A stretch of DNA of 64,000 nucleotides. Source: Yoonia sp. Its GTDB lineage: Bacteria > Pseudomonadota > Alphaproteobacteria > Rhodobacterales > Rhodobacteraceae. Below, piece by piece: positions 42,485 to 50,400 of this stretch. The notes under the pieces are model-generated. The model had not been told where the DNA came from. It saw only the letters and a list, made by a program, of their open reading frames with translations, and did no database searches. The stretch covers positions 1-64,000 of the forward strand of contig NZ_JANQTS010000082.1 in NCBI RefSeq assembly GCF_030731595.1, in the 5' to 3' direction. The position numbers and the translations under genes are program-made. Positions within the stretch are counted from its first letter, which is position 1, and each line of letters starts with the position of its first letter.

Positions 42485-42964
42485 ATGGCACCCCGCACAG
42501 TTACAAAAAGCCTCGAATTTGAAATGACAGATGTTGTCTCTGACCTTGAAACTTTGGTCGGCTACAACATGAAACGGGCCTATGTTGCGATCCAGAAAGA
42601 TTTCCGCGCCGCCTTGGGCGAAGGCGGGCTTTCACCGCGCACGTTCTCGGCGCTTTCGCTTGTGGTGGCCCACCCAAATATCAGCCAGAGCGATCTTGCA
42701 CGGATGCTGGGCATTGAACGCTCGGGCCTTGTGGCCATCATTGACGATCTGGAAGCCCGGAAGTTCCTGAGCCGCACACTTGTGCCCGGTGATCGCCGCG
42801 TGCAGGCTCTGGTCCCCACGAAGGCGGGGATCGCGGCCTATGGTGCAACACTGGTCACGGTTCAGGCCCATGAGGACCGGCTTCTGGCTGACCTTTCCAC
42901 ATCCGAAAAAGACACGCTCATGCAATTGCTGATGAAAATCCGCCTGACCGATAGGGAAAGCTAG
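42485..42964 (+). CDS. MarR-family regulator (CouR/FerR/HcaR-like)
   Basis: A 159-residue winged-helix regulator with NISQSDLARMLGIERSGLVAIIDDLEARKFLSRTLVPGDRRVQAL, the MarR DNA-binding core, and dimerisation helices at both ends. Its position at the head of SDR and feruloyl-CoA-synthase-like genes fits repressors that respond to hydroxycinnamoyl-CoA, such as CouR or FerR. The ATG at 42485 has AAGGA 8 nt upstream; the ATG 6 nt earlier would be too close. The stop is 1 bp before the SDR gene. Confidence 0.88.
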   Translation: MAPRTVTKSLEFEMTDVVSDLETLVGYNMKRAYVAIQKDFRAALGEGGLSPRTFSALSLVVAHPNISQSDLARMLGIERSGLVAIIDDLEARKFLSRTLVPGDRRVQALVPTKAGIAAYGATLVTVQAHEDRLLADLSTSEKDTLMQLLMKIRLTDRES

Positions 42965-42965
42965 A

Positions 42966-43733
42966 ATGCAAGATTGGGCGGGGTACGGCGCAATCGTCAC
43001 AGGGGCTGCATCGGGGCTCGGGGCCGCCACTGCGGCGCGGCTGGCCCAAAGCGGACTGAAAGTCACGGTTTTTGATCTGAACGCCGACGCGGGACAGGCG
43101 CATGCCCAAAGCATCGGCGGCGCCTTTGCCAAGGTCGATGTCGCGGACCCGCAATCGGTGGCAGCGGGCATTGCAACAGCCGCAGCGGCCCATGGTCCGA
43201 CGCGCATTCTGGTCAACTGCGCTGGCATTGGCGGCGCGGCCAAGACCGTGTCGCGCGGCGCACCCCATGATCCAGCGCTTTTTGAACGGGTGATCCGCGT
43301 CAATCTGCTGGGCAGTTTCAACTGCGCCAGTCAAGCCGCCGCAGGCATGGTGGCCGCCGATCCCGTTGATGCGGACGGCGCACGCGGGGTGATTATCAAC
43401 ACAGCTTCGGTCGCGGCCTATGACGGGCAAATCGGGCAGCTGGCCTATGCGGCAAGTAAAGGCGGGATTGTGGGGATGACCCTGCCTATGGCCCGTGATC
43501 TGGCCGACAAGGGCATTCGTGTTTGCACCATCGCGCCCGGTCTGTTTCTGACGCCGCTGCTCCATGAACTCCCCCCCGAGGTGCAGGCTTCGTTGGGCGC
43601 GCAGGTCCCTTTCCCGTCACGACTGGGCGATCCGGCCGAATACGGCGAAATGGTCGATCACATCACCCGCAACCCGATGCTGAACGGCGAAGTCATCCGC
43701 TTGGATGGCGCTATTCGCATGGCACCCCGCTAA
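42966..43733 (+). CDS. Short-chain dehydrogenase/reductase, probable 3-hydroxyacyl-CoA dehydrogenase
   Basis: A 255-residue SDR: cofactor motif TGAASGLGAATA, DVADP, NCAGIGGAAKT and the catalytic S..Y..K in NTASVAAYDGQIGQLAYAASKGG. The pattern is like type-II 3-hydroxyacyl-CoA dehydrogenases (HSD17B10-like). In Agrobacterium fabrum an analogous dehydrogenase oxidises the beta-hydroxy phenylpropionyl-CoA formed from ferulate. It lies between marR and the ligase gene, 16 bp from the latter. The role in aromatic side-chain oxidation is inferred from context. Confidence 0.87.
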   Translation: MQDWAGYGAIVTGAASGLGAATAARLAQSGLKVTVFDLNADAGQAHAQSIGGAFAKVDVADPQSVAAGIATAAAAHGPTRILVNCAGIGGAAKTVSRGAPHDPALFERVIRVNLLGSFNCASQAAAGMVAADPVDADGARGVIINTASVAAYDGQIGQLAYAASKGGIVGMTLPMARDLADKGIRVCTIAPGLFLTPLLHELPPEVQASLGAQVPFPSRLGDPAEYGEMVDHITRNPMLNGEVIRLDGAIRMAPR

Positions 43734-43749
43734 AACAGAGCCCAAGATC

Positions 43750-45537
43750 ATGACCCAAGACACCGCAGCCACTTCGGGCGATTTCTGGAACCCGACATTC
43801 CTTTACGACCAGCGCGATGATGGATCGCTCGTCATGCGCCAGGACGGCGTACTGCCGGACTATCCTCCATTGCTGGCCGACTACATGGACAAATGGGCCG
43901 ATGCGACGCCCGAGGCCACATGGATCGCCCGCCGCAAGGATGGTGGGGACTGGCAGCATATCAGCTACGGCCAAGGGCGGATGCAGGCCCGCGCGATTGG
44001 TGCGGCCTTGCTGGGTATGGGGCTGGGCCCAGAACGTCCTTTGCTGATCCTGTCGGAAAACAGCCTTGAACACGCGCTCCTGGGGATGGCCTGCGCCTAT
44101 GTCGGCGTCCCTTATGCGCCGCTGTCCCCCGCCTATTCGCTGGTTTCGACCGACCATGCCAAGCTGCGCGATATTGCGGCGTTGCTGAAACCCGGTGCCA
44201 TTTTCGCCGATGACGGGGGCAAATTCGCCAATGCGATTGCGGCAATCAGCAGTCATGGCACCGCGGTTATCAACCTCACCAACCCGATCAGTGGTGCGGT
44301 CCCCTTTGCGGACCTGCTTGCGACCGATCCCGCCCCTGCCGCTGCCGCGCGGGCCAGACTGACGCCAGAGTCCGTGGTCAAATACCTGTTTACGTCAGGC
44401 TCTACAGGCTCTCCGAAGGCTGTGATCAACACCAACCGGATGATCTGCGCGATGCAGGCGATCGTGCGCGATTGCTACAGGTTCTTGACCAAACAACCGC
44501 CCGTCGTGCTGGATTGGGGCCCGTGGAACCACACCGCTGCAGGCAACAAGGTCTTTTACCTCGTTATGACAAACGGCGGTAGCTATTACATCGACGATGG
44601 CCGTCCCGTGCCGGGCAAATTCGACGAGACCCTGCGCAATCTGCGCGACATTTCCTGTACGTGGTATTTCAACGTGCCGATGGGTTACGATTTGCTGGTC
44701 GAGCAGCTCGAGGCGGACCCCGCACTGGCAGCGACCTTTTTCAATAAATTGGGCATGATGTTTTATGCGGGCGCCGGAATGGCGCAGCGCACATGGGACA
44801 GGCTGCGCGCCGCAGGGCGTGCCGCGACGGGCCACGAGGTGCTGCTGGCCACTGGACTGGGTGCCACAGAAACCGCGCCCTTCGCCTTGGCCTGCACCGA
44901 ACCGCAAGAAAAGTCCGGCAATGTGGGTGTGCCTTCTTTGGGACTTGCGCTCAAGCTGGTGCCGAACGGGGGCAAGTTGGAGGCACGGATCAAGGGGCCA
45001 ACCATCTTTCCCGGCTACTACGGCGACCCTGAGCAAACCGCCAAGGCCTTCGACGCGGATGGCTATTACTGCATGGGCGACGCGTTGCGCCCTGCGGACC
45101 CTGATGACTTTACCAAGGGTTTCTTCTTTGACGGGCGGATCGCCGAGAATTTCAAGCTCTCGACCGGCACATGGGTTGCGGTCGGCGCAGTGCGTGCGGG
45201 TCTGGTCGATGCTATGGACGGGCTGATCCGCGATGCGGTGATCACCGGCGAAGACGAAGCGGAACTGGGTGCGATGGTCCTGCTATCACAAGAAGCCCAG
45301 AAAATGCCCCAGACCGATTTGCGCGCAGCACTTTCAGAAAAGCTGGCCGCCGCGGCAAAGGCCGCGACAGGCTCTGCCAGCCGCGTGCGGCGGATCATTG
45401 TGCTGGAGGAGGCCCCCAGTTTCGACAAGGGTGAAGTGACCGAGAAAGGGTCCCTGAACCAGCGCGCGCTGCGGGCTCAACGTGCCGACACCCTTGCACA
45501 GCTTTATAGCGACGACCCCGCGGTCATCGCGGTCTGA
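43750..45537 (+). CDS. fcs: Feruloyl-CoA synthase-like AMP-dependent ligase
   Basis: A 595-residue ANL enzyme with P-loop FTSGSTGSPKAVINTN, LGATETAPFALACTEP, and the KL..G.W.AVGA region (FKLSTGTWVAVGAVRAG) that typifies the bacterial feruloyl-CoA synthase family. It would activate ferulate, coumarate or caffeate with ATP and CoA. The ATG at 43750 follows the SDR stop by 16 bp; the frame continues 15 codons upstream inside the SDR gene without a ribosome-binding site. It converges with dctM, 4 bp away. The exact hydroxycinnamate preference is not visible. Confidence 0.87.
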   Translation: MTQDTAATSGDFWNPTFLYDQRDDGSLVMRQDGVLPDYPPLLADYMDKWADATPEATWIARRKDGGDWQHISYGQGRMQARAIGAALLGMGLGPERPLLILSENSLEHALLGMACAYVGVPYAPLSPAYSLVSTDHAKLRDIAALLKPGAIFADDGGKFANAIAAISSHGTAVINLTNPISGAVPFADLLATDPAPAAAARARLTPESVVKYLFTSGSTGSPKAVINTNRMICAMQAIVRDCYRFLTKQPPVVLDWGPWNHTAAGNKVFYLVMTNGGSYYIDDGRPVPGKFDETLRNLRDISCTWYFNVPMGYDLLVEQLEADPALAATFFNKLGMMFYAGAGMAQRTWDRLRAAGRAATGHEVLLATGLGATETAPFALACTEPQEKSGNVGVPSLGLALKLVPNGGKLEARIKGPTIFPGYYGDPEQTAKAFDADGYYCMGDALRPADPDDFTKGFFFDGRIAENFKLSTGTWVAVGAVRAGLVDAMDGLIRDAVITGEDEAELGAMVLLSQEAQKMPQTDLRAALSEKLAAAAKAATGSASRVRRIIVLEEAPSFDKGEVTEKGSLNQRALRAQRADTLAQLYSDDPAVIAV

Positions 45538-45541
45538 TTGC

Positions 45542-46873
45542 CTAGCCAAAACCGTCGATAAACCAGACCAGCCAGAGCGTGATGGCAGGAAAGGACGCCA
45601 AGATGACGACGCGGATCAGGTCGGTGACCACGAAGGGCAAGGCACCCTTGTAGGTTTCCTTGATCGGCGTGTCCTTGGCCATCCCGTTGATGATGAAGAG
45701 GTTCATCCCCACGGGCGGCGTAATTAATCCCACCTCGACCACGATCAGCACCAGAATACCGAACCAGAGGCCAAAGTCCTGCGGTGACATGCCGAAATCC
45801 AGAACGATCATGATCGGATAGATGATCGGCACCGTCAAAAGCACCATAGACAGACTGTCCATCACGCAACCGAAGACCAGATACATGAACAAGACAATCG
45901 CCAGTACGACCCACGGCGAAAGGCCCGCATCGCCAACCCATGCGGCGGCAGTCTGGGGCAACTGGCTGAGGGCCAGAAAGCTGTTGTAGAACCCCGCGCC
46001 CAAAATAATCAGATAGATCATGGCCGAGGCGCTGGCGGTCGCAAGGATCGCTTGCCTGAGGCGCGCCCAAGTCATCTGCCCCGAAAGAATGCTGATCAGC
46101 CCTGTACCTGCGGCACCGACAGCCGCCGCCTCTGTGGGTGTAAAGACACCGATATAGATACCGCCCACCACAACCACAAAGATCGTCAGAACCGGCCAGA
46201 CCTTGGCCAAGGCGACAAAGCGCTCTGCCCATGGCACACGGTCCTTGACCATCGCGGCATTCGGGGACACCCGCACCCAGATCGAAATCGCAAGGATATA
46301 TCCAAGCGCGGCCAAAATCCCCGGGATCAGCGCAGCCACAAACAGTTTTTCAATGTTCTGCTCGGCCAGAATGGCGTAGATTACAAGGATGACCGAAGGC
46401 GGGATCAAGATGCCCAATGTCCCACCCGCCGCCAAGGTCCCGGTCGCAAGCGACCCGGGATAGCCGTAGCGGCGCAATTCGGGCAAGGCCACCTGCCCCA
46501 TTGTGGCCGCCGTCGCCAAGGAACTCCCGCAGATCGCGCCAAATCCGGCGCAGGCCCCAATCGCCGACATCGCCACGCCACCGCGGCGATGGCCCAGAAA
46601 ACTTTCTGCGGCACGGAACAACGAGGCAGACATCCCCGAAAGGGTCGCGAATTGCCCCATGAGCAGAAACAGCGGAATGATCGAGAACGAATAATTGGAG
46701 AAAGTCCCATAGGTGACATTCTTGAAGGCGTTCAGGACAGGCAGTGCTGTGCCATAGACCAGATAGGCCCCGCCAATGCCTACGCTCATCATCGCCAGAG
46801 CGATCGGGACGCGCAGAAAAACAAGCAGCAAAAGAACCGGGAATGACCAAAGTGCAAGGGCCAGATCACTCAT
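45542..46873 (-). CDS. dctM: TRAP transporter large permease DctM
   Basis: A 443-residue protein with about 12 hydrophobic helices, of the TRAP DctM family: PIALAMMSVGIGGAYLVYGTALP, GFGAICGSSLATAATMGQVALPELRRYGY, AGGTLGILIPPSVILVIYAILAEQ and GLITPPVGMNLFIINGMAKD. It carries substrate with sodium coupling together with DctP and DctQ. The ATG at 46873 overlaps the dctQ stop. The substrate is likely a hydroxycinnamate or related aromatic acid, inferred from the surrounding genes. Confidence 0.93.
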   Translation of the reverse strand: MSDLALALWSFPVLLLLVFLRVPIALAMMSVGIGGAYLVYGTALPVLNAFKNVTYGTFSNYSFSIIPLFLLMGQFATLSGMSASLFRAAESFLGHRRGGVAMSAIGACAGFGAICGSSLATAATMGQVALPELRRYGYPGSLATGTLAAGGTLGILIPPSVILVIYAILAEQNIEKLFVAALIPGILAALGYILAISIWVRVSPNAAMVKDRVPWAERFVALAKVWPVLTIFVVVVGGIYIGVFTPTEAAAVGAAGTGLISILSGQMTWARLRQAILATASASAMIYLIILGAGFYNSFLALSQLPQTAAAWVGDAGLSPWVVLAIVLFMYLVFGCVMDSLSMVLLTVPIIYPIMIVLDFGMSPQDFGLWFGILVLIVVEVGLITPPVGMNLFIINGMAKDTPIKETYKGALPFVVTDLIRVVILASFPAITLWLVWFIDGFG

Positions 46874-47400
46874 GTCTGGTGCTCCACGACCGGCTCTTGC
46901 CAGATCAGGCTCCGGACCGAGCGCAGCACACAAAAGGCGGCGACCAGCACAAAACCGACTGCACCGACCAGACAGGCGGCATAGCCGATCCAGACCGGGA
47001 CTTGAGCGATCAGGGTTGTTTCGCCAAAGCGCTGTTTATCCAACATGCCAAGCCAGAGCCGGTGCGCGATCAGGGACGCCAAGACCAGCATCGCCGCATC
47101 AATAACGAGGTTCAGCAGGCGGTTCACGAGATCGGGCAAAGCGGGTTTAAACAAATCGACAGCGGCATGGGCTGTCAGGTATTGGCACCAGGGCAAGAAG
47201 GCAAAGATCGCGGCGCCCACGGCGATTTCCGTGTAATCATAGATGCCGCGGATCGGTCCACAGCAGATGCCTGCAGAAAACAAGGCCCTGCCCATGATCG
47301 AGACGCATGTCAGGACAACGATCACCACGAGCAATAGTCCGCCCGCAAGCGCCAACATGCGCGCGACGGCCCCCGCAGACCGTGAGAGCATCTCATACAT
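46870..47400 (-). CDS. dctQ: TRAP transporter small permease DctQ
   Basis: A 176-residue protein with four predicted membrane helices, beginning MLALAGGLLLVVIVVLTCVSIMGRALFSAG and containing EIAVGAAIFAFLPWCQYLTAHAAVDLF, the typical DctQ loop. It overlaps dctM at its 3' end. A strong stem-loop lies between dctP and this gene. Confidence 0.92.
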   Translation of the reverse strand: MYEMLSRSAGAVARMLALAGGLLLVVIVVLTCVSIMGRALFSAGICCGPIRGIYDYTEIAVGAAIFAFLPWCQYLTAHAAVDLFKPALPDLVNRLLNLVIDAAMLVLASLIAHRLWLGMLDKQRFGETTLIAQVPVWIGYAACLVGAVGFVLVAAFCVLRSVRSLIWQEPVVEHQT

Positions 47401-47433
47401 CGCTATCCCCAGTGCATCTAAACAAAGCGTAAA

Positions 47434-47463
47434 GATCCGGGCGCCTCGCAGGGCGCCCGGATC
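47434..47463 (-). terminator. Stem-loop between dctP and dctQ
   Basis: GATCCGGGCGCC (47434-47445) pairs perfectly with GGCGCCCGGATC (47452-47463) around a 6-nt loop: a 12-bp GC-rich stem without a T-run. It probably attenuates transcription or stabilises the dctP message, so that the binding protein is made in excess over DctQM. It starts 15 bp after the dctP stop. Confidence 0.75.
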
Positions 47464-47477
47464 ATTGTGAAGAGGTG

Positions 47478-48527
47478 TTAGACGCCAAGCATCTCTGATT
47501 TTTCGTCGATCAACGCTTTGGCGCGGTCGATCAATGCCTGACCATCAATACCCTGAGACGCCATGTCGGCAATCCAGCGGTCGATAACCGGCTGTGCGGC
47601 CGCTTTCCAACGCGCAACTTCGGTTTCATCCAGCGTGATGATGTTGTTGCCTGCATCCACCGCGATCTGACGACCCGGTGCATCATAGTCCAACATGACC
47701 TGCGAGAAGGCCTGCGCCATTGCAGCACCGCTTTCCGCGTCAAGGATTTCGCGCAGATCGTCCGGCAGCGCATTATAGGCGTCCTTGTTCATCACCATGA
47801 TGATCGTCGCCGTATACAGTGCTTCTGGACCGCCGAACTCGGTGTGGTTCGAAACCAGCTCTGCCAAACGGATGGACGGTGTGACCTCCCACGGGATCAC
47901 TGTGCCGTTGATGACGCCTTTGGACAGCGCCTCTGGAATGGCAGGCAGCGGCATGCCGACAGGTTCGGCACCCAGTTCCGACAACAGATCGTTGATGATC
48001 CGGGTCGGACCACGCAAGGTTTTACCCGCCATATCTTCGAGCTTTTCAATCGGCTCTTCCGAGTGGATCAGGCCCGCTCCGTGGACCCAACCGGCCAATA
48101 CCTTGAAGTCCCCGTATTCGCTTTCGGCAAAGTCGTCTTCGATCATCTGTTGGAACGCCAAAGAGGTGGCAATCGAATTCTTCATGATGAATGGCAGTTC
48201 GAACACTTCGGTCCGTGGGTAGCGGCCCGGTGTGTAACCCACAACGGACATCGCGATGTCCACAACACCGTCACGTGCCTGATCGAGCAGTTCAGGTGGA
48301 CGCCCACCCAATGCCATGGCGTCAAAATGCTGAATGCGCAAACGGCCACCGGAGGCTGCCTCTAGGCGCTCGCCCCAAGGTTTGAACGCAAAGGCAGGGA
48401 GCGGTGCGACAGGTGGCAAGAACTGATGGAACCGCAGGGTCGCGTCCTGCGCAAAAGCCATATTCGGCCCGACACCGGCGGCAAATGCACCAGCGGCAGT
48501 GGTTTTCAGAAAGTCTCTTCTTTTCAT
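47478..48527 (-). CDS. dctP: TRAP transporter substrate-binding protein DctP
   Basis: A 349-residue exported binding protein. The ATG at 48527 has GGGAGGAG upstream and gives an RR-containing signal (MKRRDFLKTTAAGAFAAGVG) cleaved near AFAQDA. This is a twin-arginine-like signal, common in roseobacter TRAP binding proteins. The body shows DctP features (LRFHQFLPP, GGRPPELLDQARDGVVDIAM). The 1-kb gene is followed by dctQ and dctM and preceded by the crotonase gene, 72 bp upstream, so the four form one minus-strand unit. Ligand unknown; aromatic acid inferred. Confidence 0.92.
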   Translation of the reverse strand: MKRRDFLKTTAAGAFAAGVGPNMAFAQDATLRFHQFLPPVAPLPAFAFKPWGERLEAASGGRLRIQHFDAMALGGRPPELLDQARDGVVDIAMSVVGYTPGRYPRTEVFELPFIMKNSIATSLAFQQMIEDDFAESEYGDFKVLAGWVHGAGLIHSEEPIEKLEDMAGKTLRGPTRIINDLLSELGAEPVGMPLPAIPEALSKGVINGTVIPWEVTPSIRLAELVSNHTEFGGPEALYTATIIMVMNKDAYNALPDDLREILDAESGAAMAQAFSQVMLDYDAPGRQIAVDAGNNIITLDETEVARWKAAAQPVIDRWIADMASQGIDGQALIDRAKALIDEKSEMLGV

Positions 48528-48599
48528 GGTAACTCCTCCCAAAGATTTCCAGTTAGATGCGCAAGGGTTATTCACTCTGCGCGTTGATTTTGCCTCTTG

Positions 48600-49382
48600 T
48601 CACCTGAATTTAGGCTCCCGCTTCTCAAGAAAGGCACGCAGACCTTCCTTTGCCCCGTCAGATGACTGCGACATCGCTGCCGCAAGGCTCTCGGTGAACA
48701 TCCCATCGCTTCGTGACATGTCCCCAATTCGTGAAATCGCATTGATCATCAGATAGTTGGAGAACGGCGCGTTGTCCGCAATGCGGCGCGCCAGTGTCCG
48801 CGCCAGCGGGACCCCCTCGCCCTCGGCTACCGCATAATGGGTCAAGCCCATCGCCAACCCGTCCTCAGCGCCATAACTGCGCCCTGTCAGCATCATTTCC
48901 CGCATCCGGTCGGCCCCCAGGATACGGCCCACGCGCACGGTCGCACCGCCACCGACAAAAATCCCGCGTCGCCCTTCAGGCAGTTGAAACCGCACAGAAG
49001 GTTCGGCAATCCGCACATGAGTCGAGGTCGCGATCTCGAGCCCGCCACCAATGACCGCACCTGTCAGCACAGAGATCACGGGCAGCCCTCCGAATTCGAT
49101 CAACTCGGATACACGGTGCCAGTTGCGCGAATGGTAAACGCCCGGGATCGGCTTTCTGCATTCATGCTCGGCCAAATCAAGGCCGGAACAAAAATGCCCG
49201 CCCTCGCCACGCAGAATAACAGCATTCACGCCTTCGGGTGGCTTGGAAAAGAACACATCAAGCGCATCGACCAGCGCATCATTCATGGCGTTGCGCTTTT
49301 CAGGACGATTGAAGATGATTGTCGCAATATCCCCGTCCACTTCAACGCGCGTGACAGAAGTATCGAGGTCCGTGGACTGCAT
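48600..49382 (-). CDS. Enoyl-CoA hydratase/crotonase family enzyme
   Basis: A 260-residue crotonase: oxyanion-hole segments FCSGLDLAEHE and AVIGGGLEIATSTHVRIAE, starting IATIIFNRPEKRNAMND. In a feruloyl-CoA-synthase locus it would hydrate the side-chain double bond of hydroxycinnamoyl-CoA; with an SDR and an amidohydrolase present, the hydrated product can be oxidised rather than cleaved retro-aldol. I chose the ATG at 49382, with GGAG 7 nt upstream; a 47-residue N-terminal extension in frame runs through the promoter and is not real. First gene of the minus-strand unit, divergent from the amidohydrolase gene. Confidence 0.9.
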   Translation of the reverse strand: MQSTDLDTSVTRVEVDGDIATIIFNRPEKRNAMNDALVDALDVFFSKPPEGVNAVILRGEGGHFCSGLDLAEHECRKPIPGVYHSRNWHRVSELIEFGGLPVISVLTGAVIGGGLEIATSTHVRIAEPSVRFQLPEGRRGIFVGGGATVRVGRILGADRMREMMLTGRSYGAEDGLAMGLTHYAVAEGEGVPLARTLARRIADNAPFSNYLMINAISRIGDMSRSDGMFTESLAAAMSQSSDGAKEGLRAFLEKREPKFR

Positions 49383-49409
49383 CTTTTTCTCCGCAAAGGG
49401 TCGTTCTTG

Positions 49410-49437
49410 AAAACTGTTGTATATGGTTAACAGTTTT
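49410..49437. promoter_or_regulatory. Candidate MarR operator between crotonase and amidohydrolase genes
   Basis: Perfect 9-bp arms AAAACTGTT (49410-49418) and AACAGTTTT (49429-49437) with a 10-bp spacer. It shares AAAACTGTT...TTAACA with the site before marR (42424-42445). It lies 28 bp from the crotonase start and 46 bp from the amidohydrolase start, well placed to block both promoters. Confidence 0.6.
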
Positions 49438-49482
49438 GCTGTATATCTTTTTTTGCATGATGCACACAAAAGGGAGGTTCGC

Positions 49483-50373
49483 ATGGTCGATTTCACCAAG
49501 GTCAAGGCCATTGATTTCCACACGCACGCCGAAGAACCCTGCTGTGATCATCGCGATGATGGTTACAATGAATTTCAAGCAGGCATGGCCGCTTACTTCA
49601 ATAATCCTGCAGGCGCGCAGGGAATGTTGCCCACTGTGCAGGACACCGCCAACTATTACCGCGAACGCAATATCGCCGCTGTGATCTTTCCCGTGGATGC
49701 CGAACGCGAAACCGGATTTCGACGCTACTCCAACGAGGAAGTCGCCAAAATCTGTGCCGAGAATGACGATATCCTGATTCCTTTTGCCTCGGTCGATCCC
49801 CACAAAGGCAAGGCAGGTGCGCGCGAAGTCCGGCGTCTGGTCCGCGACTTTGGCGTGCGCGGGTTCAAGTTTCACCCCACCATGCAGGGGTTTTACCCCA
49901 ATGATCGCGAAACGGCCTATACCGTGCTTGAAGCCTGCGCCGAGGAAGGGGCTATCACGCTCTTTCATACCGGCCAGACCGGTGTGGGATCGGGTATGCG
50001 CGGTGGCATGGGGATGCGGCTGAAATACTCTAATCCGATGTACCTTGATGACGTGGCCGTTGATTTTCCCGATATGCCGATCGTATTGGCCCATCCGTCG
50101 TTCCCATGGACCGAGGAAGGTCTGGCCGTCGCCCAGCACAAGCCCAATGTCTACTACGATATGTCCGGCTGGTCGCCCAAATACTTCCCCGAGACCTTCA
50201 TCCGCTACGCAAACTCGATCCTGAAAAAGAAGATGCTGTTCGGCTCCGACTGGCCCGCGATCACGCCGGACCGCTGGTTGGCCGACTTTGAGAACGCAGC
50301 ATTCAAAGACGAAGTCCGGCCTTTGATCCTGAAAGAAAACGCATTGCGGATTTTGGGCGAAACCACGGCTTAG
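49483..50373 (+). CDS. Amidohydrolase-family protein, probable aryl beta-ketoacyl-CoA hydrolase
   Basis: A 296-residue TIM-barrel amidohydrolase of the COG2159 type. HxH is in IDFHTHAEEP near the N-terminus, RGFKFHPTMQGFYPNDR in the middle, VLAHPSFPW, and the metal Asp in LFGSDWPAITPDRW. In A. fabrum an amidohydrolase of this family removes acetyl-CoA from 4-hydroxy-3-methoxyphenyl-beta-ketopropionyl-CoA to yield vanillate; the gene context here is the same (ligase, hydratase, dehydrogenase). The ATG at 49483 has GGGAGG 6 nt upstream. It heads a plus-strand operon with the P450 gene. Confidence 0.8.
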   Translation: MVDFTKVKAIDFHTHAEEPCCDHRDDGYNEFQAGMAAYFNNPAGAQGMLPTVQDTANYYRERNIAAVIFPVDAERETGFRRYSNEEVAKICAENDDILIPFASVDPHKGKAGAREVRRLVRDFGVRGFKFHPTMQGFYPNDRETAYTVLEACAEEGAITLFHTGQTGVGSGMRGGMGMRLKYSNPMYLDDVAVDFPDMPIVLAHPSFPWTEEGLAVAQHKPNVYYDMSGWSPKYFPETFIRYANSILKKKMLFGSDWPAITPDRWLADFENAAFKDEVRPLILKENALRILGETTA

Positions 50374-50400
50374 GGCGGGACGAACGGGAGGGTAAACCAC

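Noticed and set aside
49383-49523. 47-residue N-terminal extension of the crotonase
   Set aside because: It runs through the divergent promoter and the inverted repeat; the ATG at 49382 has a clear ribosome-binding site.
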